Notes: generated by a model not told the origin, from the sequence alone. A stretch of DNA of 40,610 bases from Clostridia bacterium (GCA_017415025.1 JAFQJH010000027.1:1-40610); one strand, 5' to 3'; positions 1 to 8,711 are shown, numbered from the stretch's first letter. Program-made: numbers and translations.

Positions 1-145
1 ATTCTCCTTTCTTTTTCAATAAGACCTGAACACCCTTATTCTACTAGATTGGAGAATTTTTGTATAACTTTTATTCCCCACCCGCATAGCGGGTGGTTGT
101 CTGTTTCGGTCGTTCCTCCCTCAACTGGCTAAAGCCATAAACCAA

Positions 146-177
146 AAGCCGTAGCACACGCTACGGCTTAATTTTTT
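146..177 (+). terminator. Rho-independent terminator of a gene left of the window
   Basis: A perfect 10-bp stem (146-155 with 160-169) with loop ACAC is followed by a run of T. It points rightward, so it would end transcription of a plus-strand gene lying left of the window. The rest of 1-306 holds no gene: there is a small hairpin at about 78-93, the palindromic repeat at 199-250 and a GC-rich hairpin at 283-302. Confidence 0.75.
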
Positions 178-198
178 GCAAATCTAAAGTTTTTACAG

Positions 199-250
199 CC
201 TCCCTTGCCCTAAAGGGAGGGGGACCACGAAGTGGTGGAGGGATTGTTTG
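199..250. repeat. Palindromic intergenic repeat, copy 1
   Basis: A CTCCCTT/AAGGGAG hairpin is followed by a second small palindrome (ACCACGAAGTGGT) and the tail GGAGGGATTG. The same layout (hairpin, small palindrome, GAGGGATTG-like tail) recurs near 1646, 9901, 26875, 26985, 27116 and 27181. It is a non-coding interspersed repeat. Confidence 0.75.
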
Positions 251-282
251 ATAACAGATGATATTGTAATTTTCGCGGTAGG

Positions 283-302
283 GCGGGGGCTTGCTCCCGC
301 CG
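283..302. terminator. GC-rich hairpin just after the YkvI-like gene
   Basis: GGCGGGGGC and GCTCCCGCC form a tight hairpin four bases beyond the stop codon of the minus-strand transporter gene. It has no good T run on the minus strand, so it may be a weak terminator or simply another interspersed palindrome. Confidence 0.4.
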
Positions 303-306
303 GATT

Positions 307-1365
307 TTATTTATCTTTTCTGATTCTCACAAAATTCACAACTATCAGCACCAATGCGGCAACACCGAGGTAACCGCAAACGGGATAAACAACACCAATC
401 AGCTTATCAAAACCGAAAATACTGCCGATAAAAGCGAGGATGGAAATAACAAAAATAATTATAACCGAAACCTTTCTGCCCACATTATACCGCGCTTTCA
501 CAAACTCATCAATTGCGAAAACGCTCGAAACCGACGTCCCGAACATACCGCCGAAAAGAAGTAATGCAAAAATAAAGGTGAAAACGGGGCTGATGCTCTG
601 TGCCGCCGCAAGCATCGGTAGCTGTGCGGTAACCGAATCGGGATTCATCGCCATAGTCAGCATTATTCCCAATGCTATGAGCAGAAGCAAGGCTCCTCCG
701 CCGATAATTCCCGCGTAAAGTGTGCGTTTGGTTTTCACCTCTTTGCCTATGGGCGTCAGTATGCCGATTGAAGCGAAAAGATTATACGAAACAAAAACAA
801 CCGCCGATATGAGCCAATTCTGCAACAGCGGATTTTCGTTTGTGCTCACGCTGAAATCAATGCTCGAAAAGCCTTTTTTTACACCCGAAACCGCAAAAAT
901 TACCGCTGACATAATCACAAGCAACGGAACTGTAACTGAAAAAGCCGTCACCATACCGCTCATTCCGAAAACTGCCACAAGCCCCACAAGCACGGCAAAA
1001 ACAGCCGAGCCGACAAGCGGATTTATTCCGAAAACCTGTTCAAGCATTGCGCCGACACCGGCGGTCATAATCACGAACACACCGAAGAGGAAAAACACCT
1101 CGAGCAGTACGAAAATAAAGCGCAATGCCTTGATATCCTTTTTTATAACGACCTTGTCCATATCGCTGATGCCCGTAAGCTGTACGTATCGTGTCAGCAC
1201 AATCCCAAACGCGGAAAGAAGCACCGCGGCAACCGCCATTCCGACAAGTCCGATTTTTCCGAACGAGCCGAAGAATTGCCACAGCTCCTGACCCGAAACG
1301 TATCCTGCGCCGAGAAAGCACCCCGCAAAGGTGAACATCAGCCTTATTGAGTTTATTTTTTTCAT
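307..1365 (-). CDS. YkvI-family integral membrane transporter
   Basis: The 352-residue protein is almost entirely hydrophobic, with about ten membrane segments. Its first segment carries GCFLGAGYVSGQE, the glycine-rich opening typical of the YkvI family, which is distantly related to amino-acid carriers of the APC/LeuT-fold group. The substrate is unknown, though distant relatives carry branched-chain amino acids or cofactor precursors. The ATG start has a GGAAGTG ribosome site seven bases upstream. It is a single gene with repeat-rich DNA on both sides. Family placement is by recognition of the protein; the substrate is not inferable. Confidence 0.8.
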   Translation of the reverse strand: MKKINSIRLMFTFAGCFLGAGYVSGQELWQFFGSFGKIGLVGMAVAAVLLSAFGIVLTRYVQLTGISDMDKVVIKKDIKALRFIFVLLEVFFLFGVFVIMTAGVGAMLEQVFGINPLVGSAVFAVLVGLVAVFGMSGMVTAFSVTVPLLVIMSAVIFAVSGVKKGFSSIDFSVSTNENPLLQNWLISAVVFVSYNLFASIGILTPIGKEVKTKRTLYAGIIGGGALLLLIALGIMLTMAMNPDSVTAQLPMLAAAQSISPVFTFIFALLLFGGMFGTSVSSVFAIDEFVKARYNVGRKVSVIIIFVISILAFIGSIFGFDKLIGVVYPVCGYLGVAALVLIVVNFVRIRKDK

Positions 1366-1548
1366 TTTTTCACTTCCGAAAGAAATTGATATAAACAGTT
1401 TTTAATTCATTTGTATCTTTGAAAATGACACTTGTTTTGTCCCGAATGTTAATTCATTTCGTCGGGGACTGCGCCTCGACGTCCCTTTAAATCAGTACAA
1501 AATTTAATTTGTCGGGGTGTAGATGTAGCACAAACTATCTCAGTGTGT

Positions 1549-1620
1549 GTAGGGATGGGCCTCCCGGACCATCCGTGGATTCTGTTTTTTTTCAGGACGG
1601 TCGAGGACGCCCGTCCCTAC
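1549..1620. repeat. 26-bp imperfect inverted repeat
   Basis: Arms 1549-1574 and 1595-1620 are complementary at about 21 of 26 positions, starting GTAGGGATGGGC and ending GCCCGTCCCTAC, and are separated by 20 bases. It could fold into a long hairpin. It looks like one of the small interspersed palindromic elements of Clostridia, with no coding capacity. Confidence 0.7.
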
Positions 1621-1645
1621 GCGATCAACTGTAATTCTTGCCTTG

Positions 1646-1697
1646 CCCTCCTTGCCTAAAGGAGGGTGGCGCGGCGTAGCCGTGACGGGAGGATTTT
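1646..1697. repeat. Palindromic intergenic repeat, copy 2
   Basis: A CCCTCCTT/AAGGAGGG hairpin is followed by the small palindrome GGCGCGGCGTAGCCGTGAC and the tail GGGAGGATT. It shares GGCGCGGCGTAGCCGTGAC exactly with the copy at 26875 and is nearly the inverse of the copy at 27181. Confidence 0.75.
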
Positions 1698-1721
1698 ATA
1701 AAAAGCGGCGCAGCCCCTTAA

Positions 1722-1811
1722 TGTTTGCAACGCAAACACATCATTCGCGAAGCGAACATCATTCATCATATCCGCATTGCGGATATATCATTGCAAAGTC
1801 AAAGACTTTGC
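1722..1811. repeat. Array of four perfect triloop hairpins
   Basis: Four perfect hairpins, each with a three-base loop, follow one another: TGTTTGC/GCAAACA (1722-1738), TTCGC/GCGAA (1744-1756), ATATCCGC/GCGGATAT (1768-1786) and GCAAAGTC/GACTTTGC (1793-1811). They are joined by short CATCATT-like linkers. The stems differ in sequence but the geometry is constant. The array is non-coding and its function is unknown. Confidence 0.8.
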
Positions 1812-1894
1812 ACGACAAACCCCAATTTCCCGGACTATTTAAAAATCAGTCCAAAGAACCGAGATTGATAATAACATCTACAAACTTAATTACA

Positions 1895-1929
1895 AAACCC
1901 CTGTTCAATACAGAATTGAACAAGGGTTT
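1895..1929 (-). terminator. Terminator of the ireB operon
   Basis: The arms AAACCC-TGTTCAAT and ATTGAACA-GGGTTT (one bulge on each side) form a long hairpin about 70 bases downstream of the last minus-strand gene of the ireB pair. The T run on the minus strand is short (TTTT), so efficiency is uncertain. Confidence 0.5.
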
Positions 1930-1998
1930 GGATAATTAGTGGTTTTTACTGTCTACTTTTACTTGACATGTTCATTGAATTCCGGTGGTTTGTCTTGT

Positions 1999-2301
1999 TT
2001 ATGCCGTTCCTTTTTCAAGTGCTCTTTCGAGCCAGATTGTGCCGATGTCCATCGCGTTGTAAAGACCCTTTTTCTCGCTCTTCTTAACAATGCGGTCACG
2101 CGGTCTGCAATCGGGGTCAGTATTGAGAAGCTGAATGAGAACTCTGTCAGCAATCTCCATATCGTTAAAAGTCTTTGTGCTTGTAATCTGGAGCATAATC
2201 ACGTACGGGTCATTCATATTGCCGTAGTAGATTGTGTTGCCGCAGCGTACAAGAGGCTTGCCTCGATATTCAAGGAACTTGTTAGCGTTTTTCTTTGCCA
2301 T
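1999..2301 (-). CDS. Conserved small protein of unknown function
   Basis: A 100-residue soluble, charged protein with no signal peptide or membrane segment. Its N-terminal part (YRGKPLVRCGNTIYYGNM) resembles small conserved proteins common in Clostridia, but no function is known to me. It starts 15 bases after the IreB-family gene and has its own GAGAGG ribosome site, so the two are almost certainly cotranscribed. The pairing hints at a link with IreB-type signalling or cell-envelope control, but this is inference from position only. Confidence 0.75.
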   Translation of the reverse strand: MAKKNANKFLEYRGKPLVRCGNTIYYGNMNDPYVIMLQITSTKTFNDMEIADRVLIQLLNTDPDCRPRDRIVKKSEKKGLYNAMDIGTIWLERALEKGTA

Positions 2302-2316
2302 TGTATAATACCTCTC

Positions 2317-2562
2317 TTAATCCTTAAGATAGTTCTTGACCAGGGACTGCAACAACTCGTCTCTGTCGATTCGTCTGATAAGACTTCTTGCGTTGTTGTG
2401 CGTTGTGATATAAGTCGGGTCTTCGGAAAGAATATAGCCGACGATCTGACTGATAGGGTTGTAGCCCTTTTCTTTCAGAGCGTTATACACAGTATTCAGC
2501 GTGGCTTTCATTTCACGCTCGTGGTCTTCCTTGATTGTGAACTGAATGGTTTTATCTGTCAT
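2317..2562 (-). CDS. ireB: IreB-family regulatory phosphoprotein (UPF0297)
   Basis: An 81-residue protein with the family core [20 protein letters not shown], then [14 protein letters not shown] and a C-terminal helix of type [15 protein letters not shown]. In Enterococcus faecalis IreB is a substrate of the IreK Ser/Thr kinase and affects cephalosporin resistance; the threonines phosphorylated there are N-terminal, and threonines are also present here near the start. An in-frame GTG nine bases upstream overlaps the GGAGGTG ribosome site, so the ATG at 2562 (eight-base spacing) is taken as the start. It has its own promoter at 2591-2619. The usual partners ruvX and a DUF1292 gene are not adjacent. 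Confidence 0.88.
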   Translation of the reverse strand: MTDKTIQFTIKEDHEREMKATLNTVYNALKEKGYNPISQIVGYILSEDPTYITTHNNARSLIRRIDRDELLQSLVKNYLKD

Positions 2563-2590
2563 TGTGAACACCTCCGATATATTAATCCCT

Positions 2591-2619
2591 ATTATATACT
2601 ATCTTTAACAGGATAACAA
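2591..2619 (-). promoter_or_regulatory. Sigma-A promoter for ireB
   Basis: On the minus strand TTGTTA (2614-2619) and TATAAT (2591-2596) are 17 bases apart, in the gap after pheT. The ireB pair can therefore be transcribed apart from pheST. Confidence 0.65.
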
Positions 2620-2648
2620 GTGGAAAATTTAAAGTAAATGTAAAATTT

Positions 2649-5030
2649 TTAGTTTCTGAGCGTAATTCCGAGCTCCTTGAGTGCATCGATTGCACGGTTA
2701 ACGGCGGAATCAGCCTCTTCGTCGTTGAGAGTATGATCCTTTGCGCGGAGCTTGAGGTTGAAGGCAACGCTCTTCATACCCTCGGGAATCTGTGAGCCCT
2801 CGTAGATATCAAAGAGAGTGATGTCCTCAAGAATTGCGCCGACAGCCTTCTTGATTGCCTTTTCAAGTGTAAGAACGGTGAGTGCCTTTTCGCAAACGAA
2901 AGCAAGGTCGCGTGTTGATGCGGGGAACTTCGGAAGCGGAGTGTACGTCTTGTTAGCGTTGCGGAATTCAGCGATGACCTCCATACTTACGCTTGCAACG
3001 TAAACTCTTGTGCCGAAGCCGTAGCTTTCGTTGACAATCGGGTGAATTTCACCGAGAACTGCAAGCTCCTTGTCACCGACAGTGAGCTTTGCACAGCGTC
3101 CGGGGTGGAAGGTCGGGTTGTCATTCACGGGAACAACGTCGTAGTCGGTAAGACCAACCTTTTCAAGAAGCTCCTCAACAGTACCCTTAAGGGTATAGAA
3201 GTCGGCGTTCTTGCCGTACATACCGATAACAGCAGACTGCTTCTCAACGGGAAGCTCCTCTGTACCGCGGCTGATGTATTCCGTTGAGATCTCGTAGAGA
3301 TATGCCTCAAGGTTGCGGTTGTTGTAGTTTCTTGCAAGCACCTCAAGCATTGAGGGGATTGAAGTTGTACGCATAACGCTTGTCTCTTCGCCGAGCGGAT
3401 TTGAAATTACAACAAGCTTGCGGAGCTCGCTGTCCTCAGGAATGCGGATTTTGTCAAGTGTCTTCGGGCTTACGAAGGAATATGTGCAGATTTCGGTAAG
3501 ACCGCAGGAAAGAAGTGTTGAGTCAACAAGCTTTGTAAGCACCTGTGCAGGTGTAAGCTTTGCCTTTGCTTCACCGCGGAGAGGGCTGTTGGGGATGTTA
3601 GCATAGCCATAGAAGCGTGCAATTTCCTCTGCAACGTCAGCCTTGTGCTCAATATCGTTTCTGAAATAAGGAACGTAGATTTTGCCGTCCTTAACCTCAA
3701 AGTCGATAGCCTCGAGCATCTTCTTCTGCTCGTCTGCGGAAACGTCAATGCCGATAAATTCATTAACCCAATCGGGCTCAAAATCAAGAACAGTCTGTTC
3801 TTTAGTAACCTTATTACAGTCAACAACACCGTTTACGACATCACCTGCATCAAGAAGCTGGATAAGCTCGAGTGCTCTGTTAAGGCAGGTGTCGCAGGAG
3901 TGCGGATTGAGCTCCTTCTCGTATCTTGAAGAAGCCTCGGTTCTCATACCGAGAGCCTTTGCCGTTCTTCTTACGGATGCGCCGTTGAAGCAAGCAGACT
4001 CAAAAACGATAGTTGTTGTGTCGTCCATAATACCGCTGTATTCACCGCCCATAACACCTGCAACGGCAACGGGCTTGTTAGCATCGGCGATGACGAGCAT
4101 TTCTTCCGTGAGTGCTCTTTCCTCGCCGTCAAGAGTTGTGATTGTTTCGCCTGCCTTTGCGTTTCTGACGATAACCTGATTACCGTCGAGGTAGCGAAGG
4201 TCAAAAGCGTGCATCGGCTGACCGTATTCGAGCATAACGTAGTTTGTGATGTCAACGATATTGTTAATTGCACGAACACCGCTTGCGCGGAGTCTCTCTC
4301 TCATCCAGAGGGGAGAGGGCTTGACTCTTACGTTTTCAACAACTGCACCGACATAACGGTAGCACTTTGACGGCTCGTCAATCTGCACCTTGAGCATATC
4401 GTTTACGTCGCCGTGACCTTCCTTAACAACAGGCTCGTTTACCTTAAGCTCTGTCTTGAAGGTAGCTGCAGCCTCTCTTGCAAGACCGATAACTGAAAGA
4501 CAGTCGGGACGGTTTGATGTGATTTCAAATTCCGTAACTGTATCGTTAAGACCGATTGCCTCGCGGATATCCATACCGACTTCCTTTTTGCAATCGTCGC
4601 CGAGAACGAAAATGCCGTCCTCAATAGCGTAGGGGAAGTCGTGAACTGTAAGTCCGAGCTCTGCAACGGAGCACATCATACCGTGGCTTGCAACACCGCG
4701 GAGCTTGCCCTTTTCAATCTTGTGACCGCCTGCAACAACAGACTTGTGAAGAGCGGCGGGAACGTAGTCGCCGACCTTGAGATTCTGTGCGCTTGTAACG
4801 ATCTGAATGTTCTCTTCCTTGCCTACGTCAAGCTGACAGACCCAGAGTGTATCAGCATCGGGATGATGCTCGATTGCTTCGATGTGACCTACAACAATAT
4901 TCTTAAGCTCTGCGCCCTCGACCTCGAAGCCCTCAACCTTGGAGCCCGAAAGAGTCATTTCATCGGCGAATTCTTTGTCAGTAGCATTAAAGTCAACGTA
5001 ATCCTTGACCCATTTCTTTGATAAAATCAT
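2649..5030 (-). CDS. pheT: Phenylalanine-tRNA ligase beta subunit
   Basis: This 793-residue subunit joins PheS in the cytoplasmic alpha2beta2 enzyme that charges tRNA-Phe. Domains in order are an OB-fold tRNA-binding domain (about 40-150, with HPDADTLWVCQLDVG), the B3/B4 editing domain (about 210-380, RAINNIVDITNYVMLEYGQPMHAFD), B5 (about 405-475, ending in a DVAEEIARFYGY-type motif), a catalytic-like domain and a C-terminal ferredoxin-fold anticodon-binding domain (about 700-793, PLPKFPASTRDLAFV). Length matches the bacterial family. AGGAGGTG precedes the ATG. It lies 15 bases after pheS and shares its T-box control. Confidence 0.97.
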   Translation of the reverse strand: MILSKKWVKDYVDFNATDKEFADEMTLSGSKVEGFEVEGAELKNIVVGHIEAIEHHPDADTLWVCQLDVGKEENIQIVTSAQNLKVGDYVPAALHKSVVAGGHKIEKGKLRGVASHGMMCSVAELGLTVHDFPYAIEDGIFVLGDDCKKEVGMDIREAIGLNDTVTEFEITSNRPDCLSVIGLAREAAATFKTELKVNEPVVKEGHGDVNDMLKVQIDEPSKCYRYVGAVVENVRVKPSPLWMRERLRASGVRAINNIVDITNYVMLEYGQPMHAFDLRYLDGNQVIVRNAKAGETITTLDGEERALTEEMLVIADANKPVAVAGVMGGEYSGIMDDTTTIVFESACFNGASVRRTAKALGMRTEASSRYEKELNPHSCDTCLNRALELIQLLDAGDVVNGVVDCNKVTKEQTVLDFEPDWVNEFIGIDVSADEQKKMLEAIDFEVKDGKIYVPYFRNDIEHKADVAEEIARFYGYANIPNSPLRGEAKAKLTPAQVLTKLVDSTLLSCGLTEICTYSFVSPKTLDKIRIPEDSELRKLVVISNPLGEETSVMRTTSIPSMLEVLARNYNNRNLEAYLYEISTEYISRGTEELPVEKQSAVIGMYGKNADFYTLKGTVEELLEKVGLTDYDVVPVNDNPTFHPGRCAKLTVGDKELAVLGEIHPIVNESYGFGTRVYVASVSMEVIAEFRNANKTYTPLPKFPASTRDLAFVCEKALTVLTLEKAIKKAVGAILEDITLFDIYEGSQIPEGMKSVAFNLKLRAKDHTLNDEEADSAVNRAIDALKELGITLRN

Positions 5031-5045
5031 CTTTAAAGCACCTCC

Positions 5046-6065
5046 TTAAAACTGGCTGAGAAATCTTACGTCATTTTCATATAAAAGACGCATATCATCA
5101 ATGTTGAATCTGAACATAACAAGTCTTTCAAGACCCATACCGAAAGCAAAACCGCTGTAAACCTCGGGGTCGATACCGCCCGTCTTGAGTACCTTCGGGT
5201 GTACCATACCGCCGCCGAGGATTTCAATCCAGCCCTCGCCCTTACACATCGGGCATCCCTTGCCGCCGCAGCGGAAGCAGGAAACGTCGATTTCGCATGA
5301 AGGCTCTGTGAACGGGAAGTGGTGAGGACGGAGTCTGATTTTAGTGTTCTCACCGTAAAGCTGTTTAGCAAATGTTTCAAGACAACCCTTGAGGTCGCCC
5401 ATTGTGATGCCCTTGTCAACTACAAGACCCTCGATCTGGTGGAAGAGGGGAGAGTGGGTTGCGTCAACTGCATCCGAACGGAAAACACGGCCGGGTGCGA
5501 TGATGCGGATGGGCGGCTGCTCCTTTTCCATAACACGGATCTGCATCGGAGATGTCTGTGTACGAAGAAGCATATTTTCTGTGATGTAGAAAGTGTCCTG
5601 CGTATCTCTTGCAGGATGATCCTTCGGAATGTTGAGTGCTTCAAAGTTGTAGTAATCCCACTCAACCTCGGGTCCTGTTGCAATGTTGAAGCCCATACCG
5701 AAGAAGATATCCTTAACCTCGTCAAGAACGATTGAAAGCGGATGCTTGTGACCGATTCTGTTCGGAGTGCCGGGGATTGTAACGTCAAGAGTCTCTTTTG
5801 CAAGAGCCTTTTCCATTTCGATTTTCTTAACCTTTTCTGTTGCATCAGCGATAAGAGCCTCAATTTCGCTTCTTACCTCGTTAGCAAGCTGACCCATAAC
5901 GGGTCTTTCTTCAGGGGAAAGCTTACCCATCTGCTTGAGGATAGCAGTAAGCTCACCTTTTTTACCGAGGAACTTAACACGGATAGCGTCAAGCTCGGCA
6001 CGGTCCTGAGCGCCGGCAACCATTTCGACTGCCTGAGCCTTGATGTTTTCAAGCTGCTGTTTCAT
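5046..6065 (-). CDS. pheS: Phenylalanine-tRNA ligase alpha subunit
   Basis: A 339-residue class II synthetase subunit. It has an N-terminal coiled coil, motif 2 ([19 protein letters not shown]), a zinc-knuckle-like stretch [17 protein letters not shown] in the C-terminal part, and motif 3 ([20 protein letters not shown]). It holds the active site for Phe activation. A GTG nine bases upstream is in frame but lies inside the AAAGGTG ribosome site, so ATG at 6065 is preferred. About 200 untranslated bases separate it from the T-box terminator. It is first in the pheS-pheT operon. Confidence 0.96.
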   Translation of the reverse strand: MKQQLENIKAQAVEMVAGAQDRAELDAIRVKFLGKKGELTAILKQMGKLSPEERPVMGQLANEVRSEIEALIADATEKVKKIEMEKALAKETLDVTIPGTPNRIGHKHPLSIVLDEVKDIFFGMGFNIATGPEVEWDYYNFEALNIPKDHPARDTQDTFYITENMLLRTQTSPMQIRVMEKEQPPIRIIAPGRVFRSDAVDATHSPLFHQIEGLVVDKGITMGDLKGCLETFAKQLYGENTKIRLRPHHFPFTEPSCEIDVSCFRCGGKGCPMCKGEGWIEILGGGMVHPKVLKTGGIDPEVYSGFAFGMGLERLVMFRFNIDDMRLLYENDVRFLSQF

Positions 6066-6280
6066 TGTTTTCACCTTTCTTGTATTTTAATCACATTATT
6101 AAACTTGGGACTCAAGTAATCACCGATTAAATTGAGTTGCGATTATCAGCGTGATAGTTTTTTGCCGGAAGTGTCAAAAAACGCAGGCAATACTTTGTGT
6201 ATTAACGAGTATTTTTGGCGCTTATGGCGGAAAAATAGCCGCTGAGGATCGTGACAGAAATTTAATCGGGGGTTACAAAT

Positions 6281-6520
6281 AAAAAAGACTCCGTCCCACA
6301 GAAGGGACGAAGTCGAAAACTCCGCGGTACCACCCTTATTTTTGCCTGAGCAAACACTCTTGCACCCTTTAACGGAGGTGACCCGTCACAGCCTACTGCT
6401 TTCAACTGTGCTGCTCCAAAGTGAACTTCCGCAACCTTACGCATAAATGACCTTTCAGCAAATGGTCATTCTCTCTGAATGTATCGGGATGCGTACTCTC
6501 TTTTTCATCGCATTAACTCC
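6281..6520 (-). promoter_or_regulatory. T-box riboswitch, Phe-specific (UUC specifier)
   Basis: The minus strand carries the hallmark antiterminator sequence AGGGTGGTACCGCGG (about 6321-6336), which pairs with the uncharged tRNA end. Upstream is a stem I with an AGTA motif, and in its 3' side GCGGAAG-TTC-ACTTTGGAG places the codon TTC (6423-6425) in the specifier position, as expected for phenylalanine. The competing terminator hairpin GACTTCGTCCC/GGGACGGAGTC with six T lies at 6281-6314. Uncharged tRNA-Phe should allow readthrough into pheST. The transcript start is near 6518. Confidence 0.95.
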
Positions 6521-6524
6521 TGCT

Positions 6525-6553
6525 ATTCTATCATATACAATTAAATAATGCAA
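6525..6553 (-). promoter_or_regulatory. Sigma-A promoter of the T-box/pheST operon
   Basis: TTGCAT (6548-6553) and TAGAAT (6525-6530) are separated by 17 bases on the minus strand, just upstream of the T-box. The promoter sits only about 20 bases beyond the end of the upstream MFS gene, with no clear terminator between them. Confidence 0.75.
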
Positions 6554-6572
6554 GAGTTTTTGTTGTAATTTT

Positions 6573-7796
6573 TTACGGTTTCTTTATCGAAAAGTTAAGT
6601 CCGAGTGCACAAACTGCAAGCACGAGAAGCATAATGAACGGTGTCGTGTAGCCTCCGCTTGAAGAAAGCAGACTGTTTGAGAAATTTGCAATAAAAGCCG
6701 CTGCGATAAGATTAAAATTCGTAAGGCTGTAATTTGTTGAAAAATACTTCTGACCGTAGAAGGAAGCAGTAAAAGCCGATGTCATCGTCGGGCACGAGCC
6801 GTAGGAAAGACCTGTAAGGCAAAGACCGATGATGCACACGGGAAGGGAATGCATTACGACAGCAATAAGTGTAATTCCTGCCGCAACGATTGTCAGGATG
6901 TTTGCCGAAATCATTGTCGTGCGTCTGCCGAGTGCATCATAAACGGCACCCGTAAGGATTCTGCCGAGACCGTTGCATACGGAAAGCACACCGACGAGCG
7001 TTGTCGCAAGTGCGGGCGCGGCATCAACGGAAATTACAAGGTCTCTTGCAAAGCTGATAACCGAATTGCCGACAGCCGTGATGAAAGCCATACATACGAA
7101 TGCGCGCCAGAAGGTAAAGCTTTTAAGCATCTGAGCAGTTGAAAAATCTCTTACCTCAAAAGCTTCCTTACCGACAGACTTTTTCTTTGCGGGGGAGGGG
7201 AAGGTAACGTCAGCCGTCGGCAGACGAAGGATAATTCCGGCAACAATCAGCACAGCCGCAATAACTGCACCGAGCAATATGTAAGTTTTACTCCAACCGA
7301 AGTCAGGATTTTCAAAAAGCACGCTTATAGTGTTTCCGAGGAGCAGAGTGCTTACACCGAAGCCCATCATCAGACAGCCTGAACAGAATCCCTTTTTATC
7401 GGGAAACCACGAGCACACGGTTGAAACCACAACGTTGTAAGAAATACCGATGCCCGTACCTGCAAGAATCGCATAAGTCAGGTAGATAAGATACGGCATA
7501 TTACTGCCGAGCATACCCGTCCAAACAAAGCCGATGCCCACAAGCACACCTGCGATAATGAGTGTTACCTTCGGGCCGATTTTCTTGCAGATAAGACTGC
7601 CGAAAAACGCACCCAGGCAGAAAAAGCACATCGTCAGCGTAAAGTTGAAGGCAAGGACGGAATCATTCCAACCGAAAGATTCTTTGAAAGGTATTTTTAG
7701 AATTGACCACGCATACAGAACGCCCGAAAAAAGCATCGCAAAAACGCCTGTTGCGAGGTAAAACCACCTTTTGTTTAAATTTTTAGCAGTTGTCAT
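6573..7796 (-). CDS. MFS transporter, oxalate/formate antiporter-like (OFA) family
   Basis: A 407-residue inner-membrane carrier with about 12 membrane segments. The first carries FAMLFSGVLYAWSILKIPF, characteristic of the OFA branch of the major facilitator superfamily, whose members move small carboxylates such as oxalate, formate or lactate. The cytoplasmic loop after segment 6 holds the basic stretch PAKKKSVGKEAF. AGGAGGGG precedes the ATG. It is monocistronic and the substrate cannot be fixed from sequence. Confidence 0.85.
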   Translation of the reverse strand: MTTAKNLNKRWFYLATGVFAMLFSGVLYAWSILKIPFKESFGWNDSVLAFNFTLTMCFFCLGAFFGSLICKKIGPKVTLIIAGVLVGIGFVWTGMLGSNMPYLIYLTYAILAGTGIGISYNVVVSTVCSWFPDKKGFCSGCLMMGFGVSTLLLGNTISVLFENPDFGWSKTYILLGAVIAAVLIVAGIILRLPTADVTFPSPAKKKSVGKEAFEVRDFSTAQMLKSFTFWRAFVCMAFITAVGNSVISFARDLVISVDAAPALATTLVGVLSVCNGLGRILTGAVYDALGRRTTMISANILTIVAAGITLIAVVMHSLPVCIIGLCLTGLSYGSCPTMTSAFTASFYGQKYFSTNYSLTNFNLIAAAFIANFSNSLLSSSGGYTTPFIMLLVLAVCALGLNFSIKKP

Positions 7797-7873
7797 AAGG
7801 CAACCCCTCCTGATAAAATCCGTTGTAGTATATCACGAAAAAAGAAATAAGTAAAGCATAATACAGATAATAA

Positions 7874-7902
7874 TTGACAAATCCTCCTGCTTGTTATATA
7901 AT
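7874..7902 (+). promoter_or_regulatory. Consensus sigma-A promoter for the YebC-family gene
   Basis: TTGACA (7874-7879), a 17-base spacer and TATAAT (7897-7902) match the full consensus, 35 bases upstream of the start codon. This suggests strong constitutive expression. Confidence 0.88.
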
Positions 7903-7937
7903 CTTTGAGTTGAAATTTATTTAGAAATGGTGATAAT

Positions 7938-8669
7938 ATGTCAGGACATTCAAAATGGAGTACCATTAAGCGCAAAAAGGAAAAAACAGACGGCGCAAGA
8001 GCAAAAATCTTCACAAAAATCGGTCGTGAAATTGCTGTTGCTGTTAAGAACGGCGGCCCCGACCCGTCAGTTAATACAAAGCTCAAGGACGTAATCGCAA
8101 AGGCAAAGTCAAACAACGTGCCTAACGATAACATCGAGCGTATCATCAAGAAGGCAGCAGGCGAAGGTAACGCAGACAACTACGAAGAGATTATGTACGA
8201 AGGCTACGGCCCGTCAGGTATCGCAGTTATCGTTGAAGCTCTTACGGATAACCGTAACCGTACAGCAGGCGATGTCCGTCACTACTTTGACAAGTACGGC
8301 GGAAATATGGGTCAGAGCGGATGCGTTTCGTTTATGTTCACACGTTGCGGTGTAATTATGATTGAGGCAGAGGACGTTGACGAAGAGAAGCTTATGGAGG
8401 ATGCACTCGAGTCAGGCGCAACAGACTTCATTACAGACGAAGAGGGCGTATTCGAAATCCGCACAGAGCCGAACGACCTCGGCGCTGTCCGTGACGAGCT
8501 CGAAGCAAAGGGCTACTCATTCCTTCAGGCAGAGGTTGAGTATGTACCCTCAACTTATACCAAGCTTACAAGCGAAGACGACATCACAAATATGACCAAG
8601 ATGCTCGATATGTTCGAGGACAACGACGACGTCCAGAACGTATGGCACAACTGGGAAATGGAAGACTAA
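7938..8669 (+). CDS. YebC/PmpR family protein (transcription/translation factor)
   Basis: A 243-residue protein with the family signature opening [23 protein letters not shown] split by normal variation, followed by FTKIGREI and [16 protein letters not shown]. It also has the middle-domain motif [19 protein letters not shown] and the C-terminal region containing DVQNVWHN. YebC-family proteins were described as transcriptional regulators and more recently as ribosome factors that relieve stalling at proline runs. Length is normal. It has its own promoter and a terminator at 8677. Codon use matches highly expressed neighbours. Confidence 0.95.
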   Translation: MSGHSKWSTIKRKKEKTDGARAKIFTKIGREIAVAVKNGGPDPSVNTKLKDVIAKAKSNNVPNDNIERIIKKAAGEGNADNYEEIMYEGYGPSGIAVIVEALTDNRNRTAGDVRHYFDKYGGNMGQSGCVSFMFTRCGVIMIEAEDVDEEKLMEDALESGATDFITDEEGVFEIRTEPNDLGAVRDELEAKGYSFLQAEVEYVPSTYTKLTSEDDITNMTKMLDMFEDNDDVQNVWHNWEMED

Positions 8670-8676
8670 AAAATCG

Positions 8677-8706
8677 ACGGCAGGGAAGTTATCCTTGCCG
8701 TTTTTG
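8677..8706 (+). terminator. Terminator after the YebC-family gene
   Basis: ACGGCAGGGA (8677-8686) pairs with TCCTTGCCGT (8692-8701), followed by a T run. Confidence 0.85.
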
Positions 8707-8711
8707 CTTTG

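Larger units (their letters stand above)
1366..1998. other. 633-base repeat-rich intergenic region
   Basis: No supportable gene lies here. The region holds a short GTCGGGGAC...GTCCC palindrome (about 1459-1486), a large inverted repeat (1549-1620), a palindromic repeat of the family seen at 199 (1646-1697), an array of four triloop hairpins (1722-1811), a segment containing ACAAACCCCAATTT that is shared with 27062, and the likely terminator of the minus-strand operon (1895-1929). Confidence 0.8.

Noticed and set aside
1643-1939. 98-codon open frame on the plus strand
   Set aside because: It lies wholly in palindromic repeats and the hairpin array; composition is explained by the repeats.
1939-2616. 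225-codon open frame on the plus strand
   Set aside because: It is antisense to two well-supported minus-strand genes with ribosome sites and a promoter; it is a shadow frame.
6262-6444. 60-codon open frame on the minus strand upstream of pheS
   Set aside because: It lies across the T-box and its terminator, which explain the sequence conservation there.
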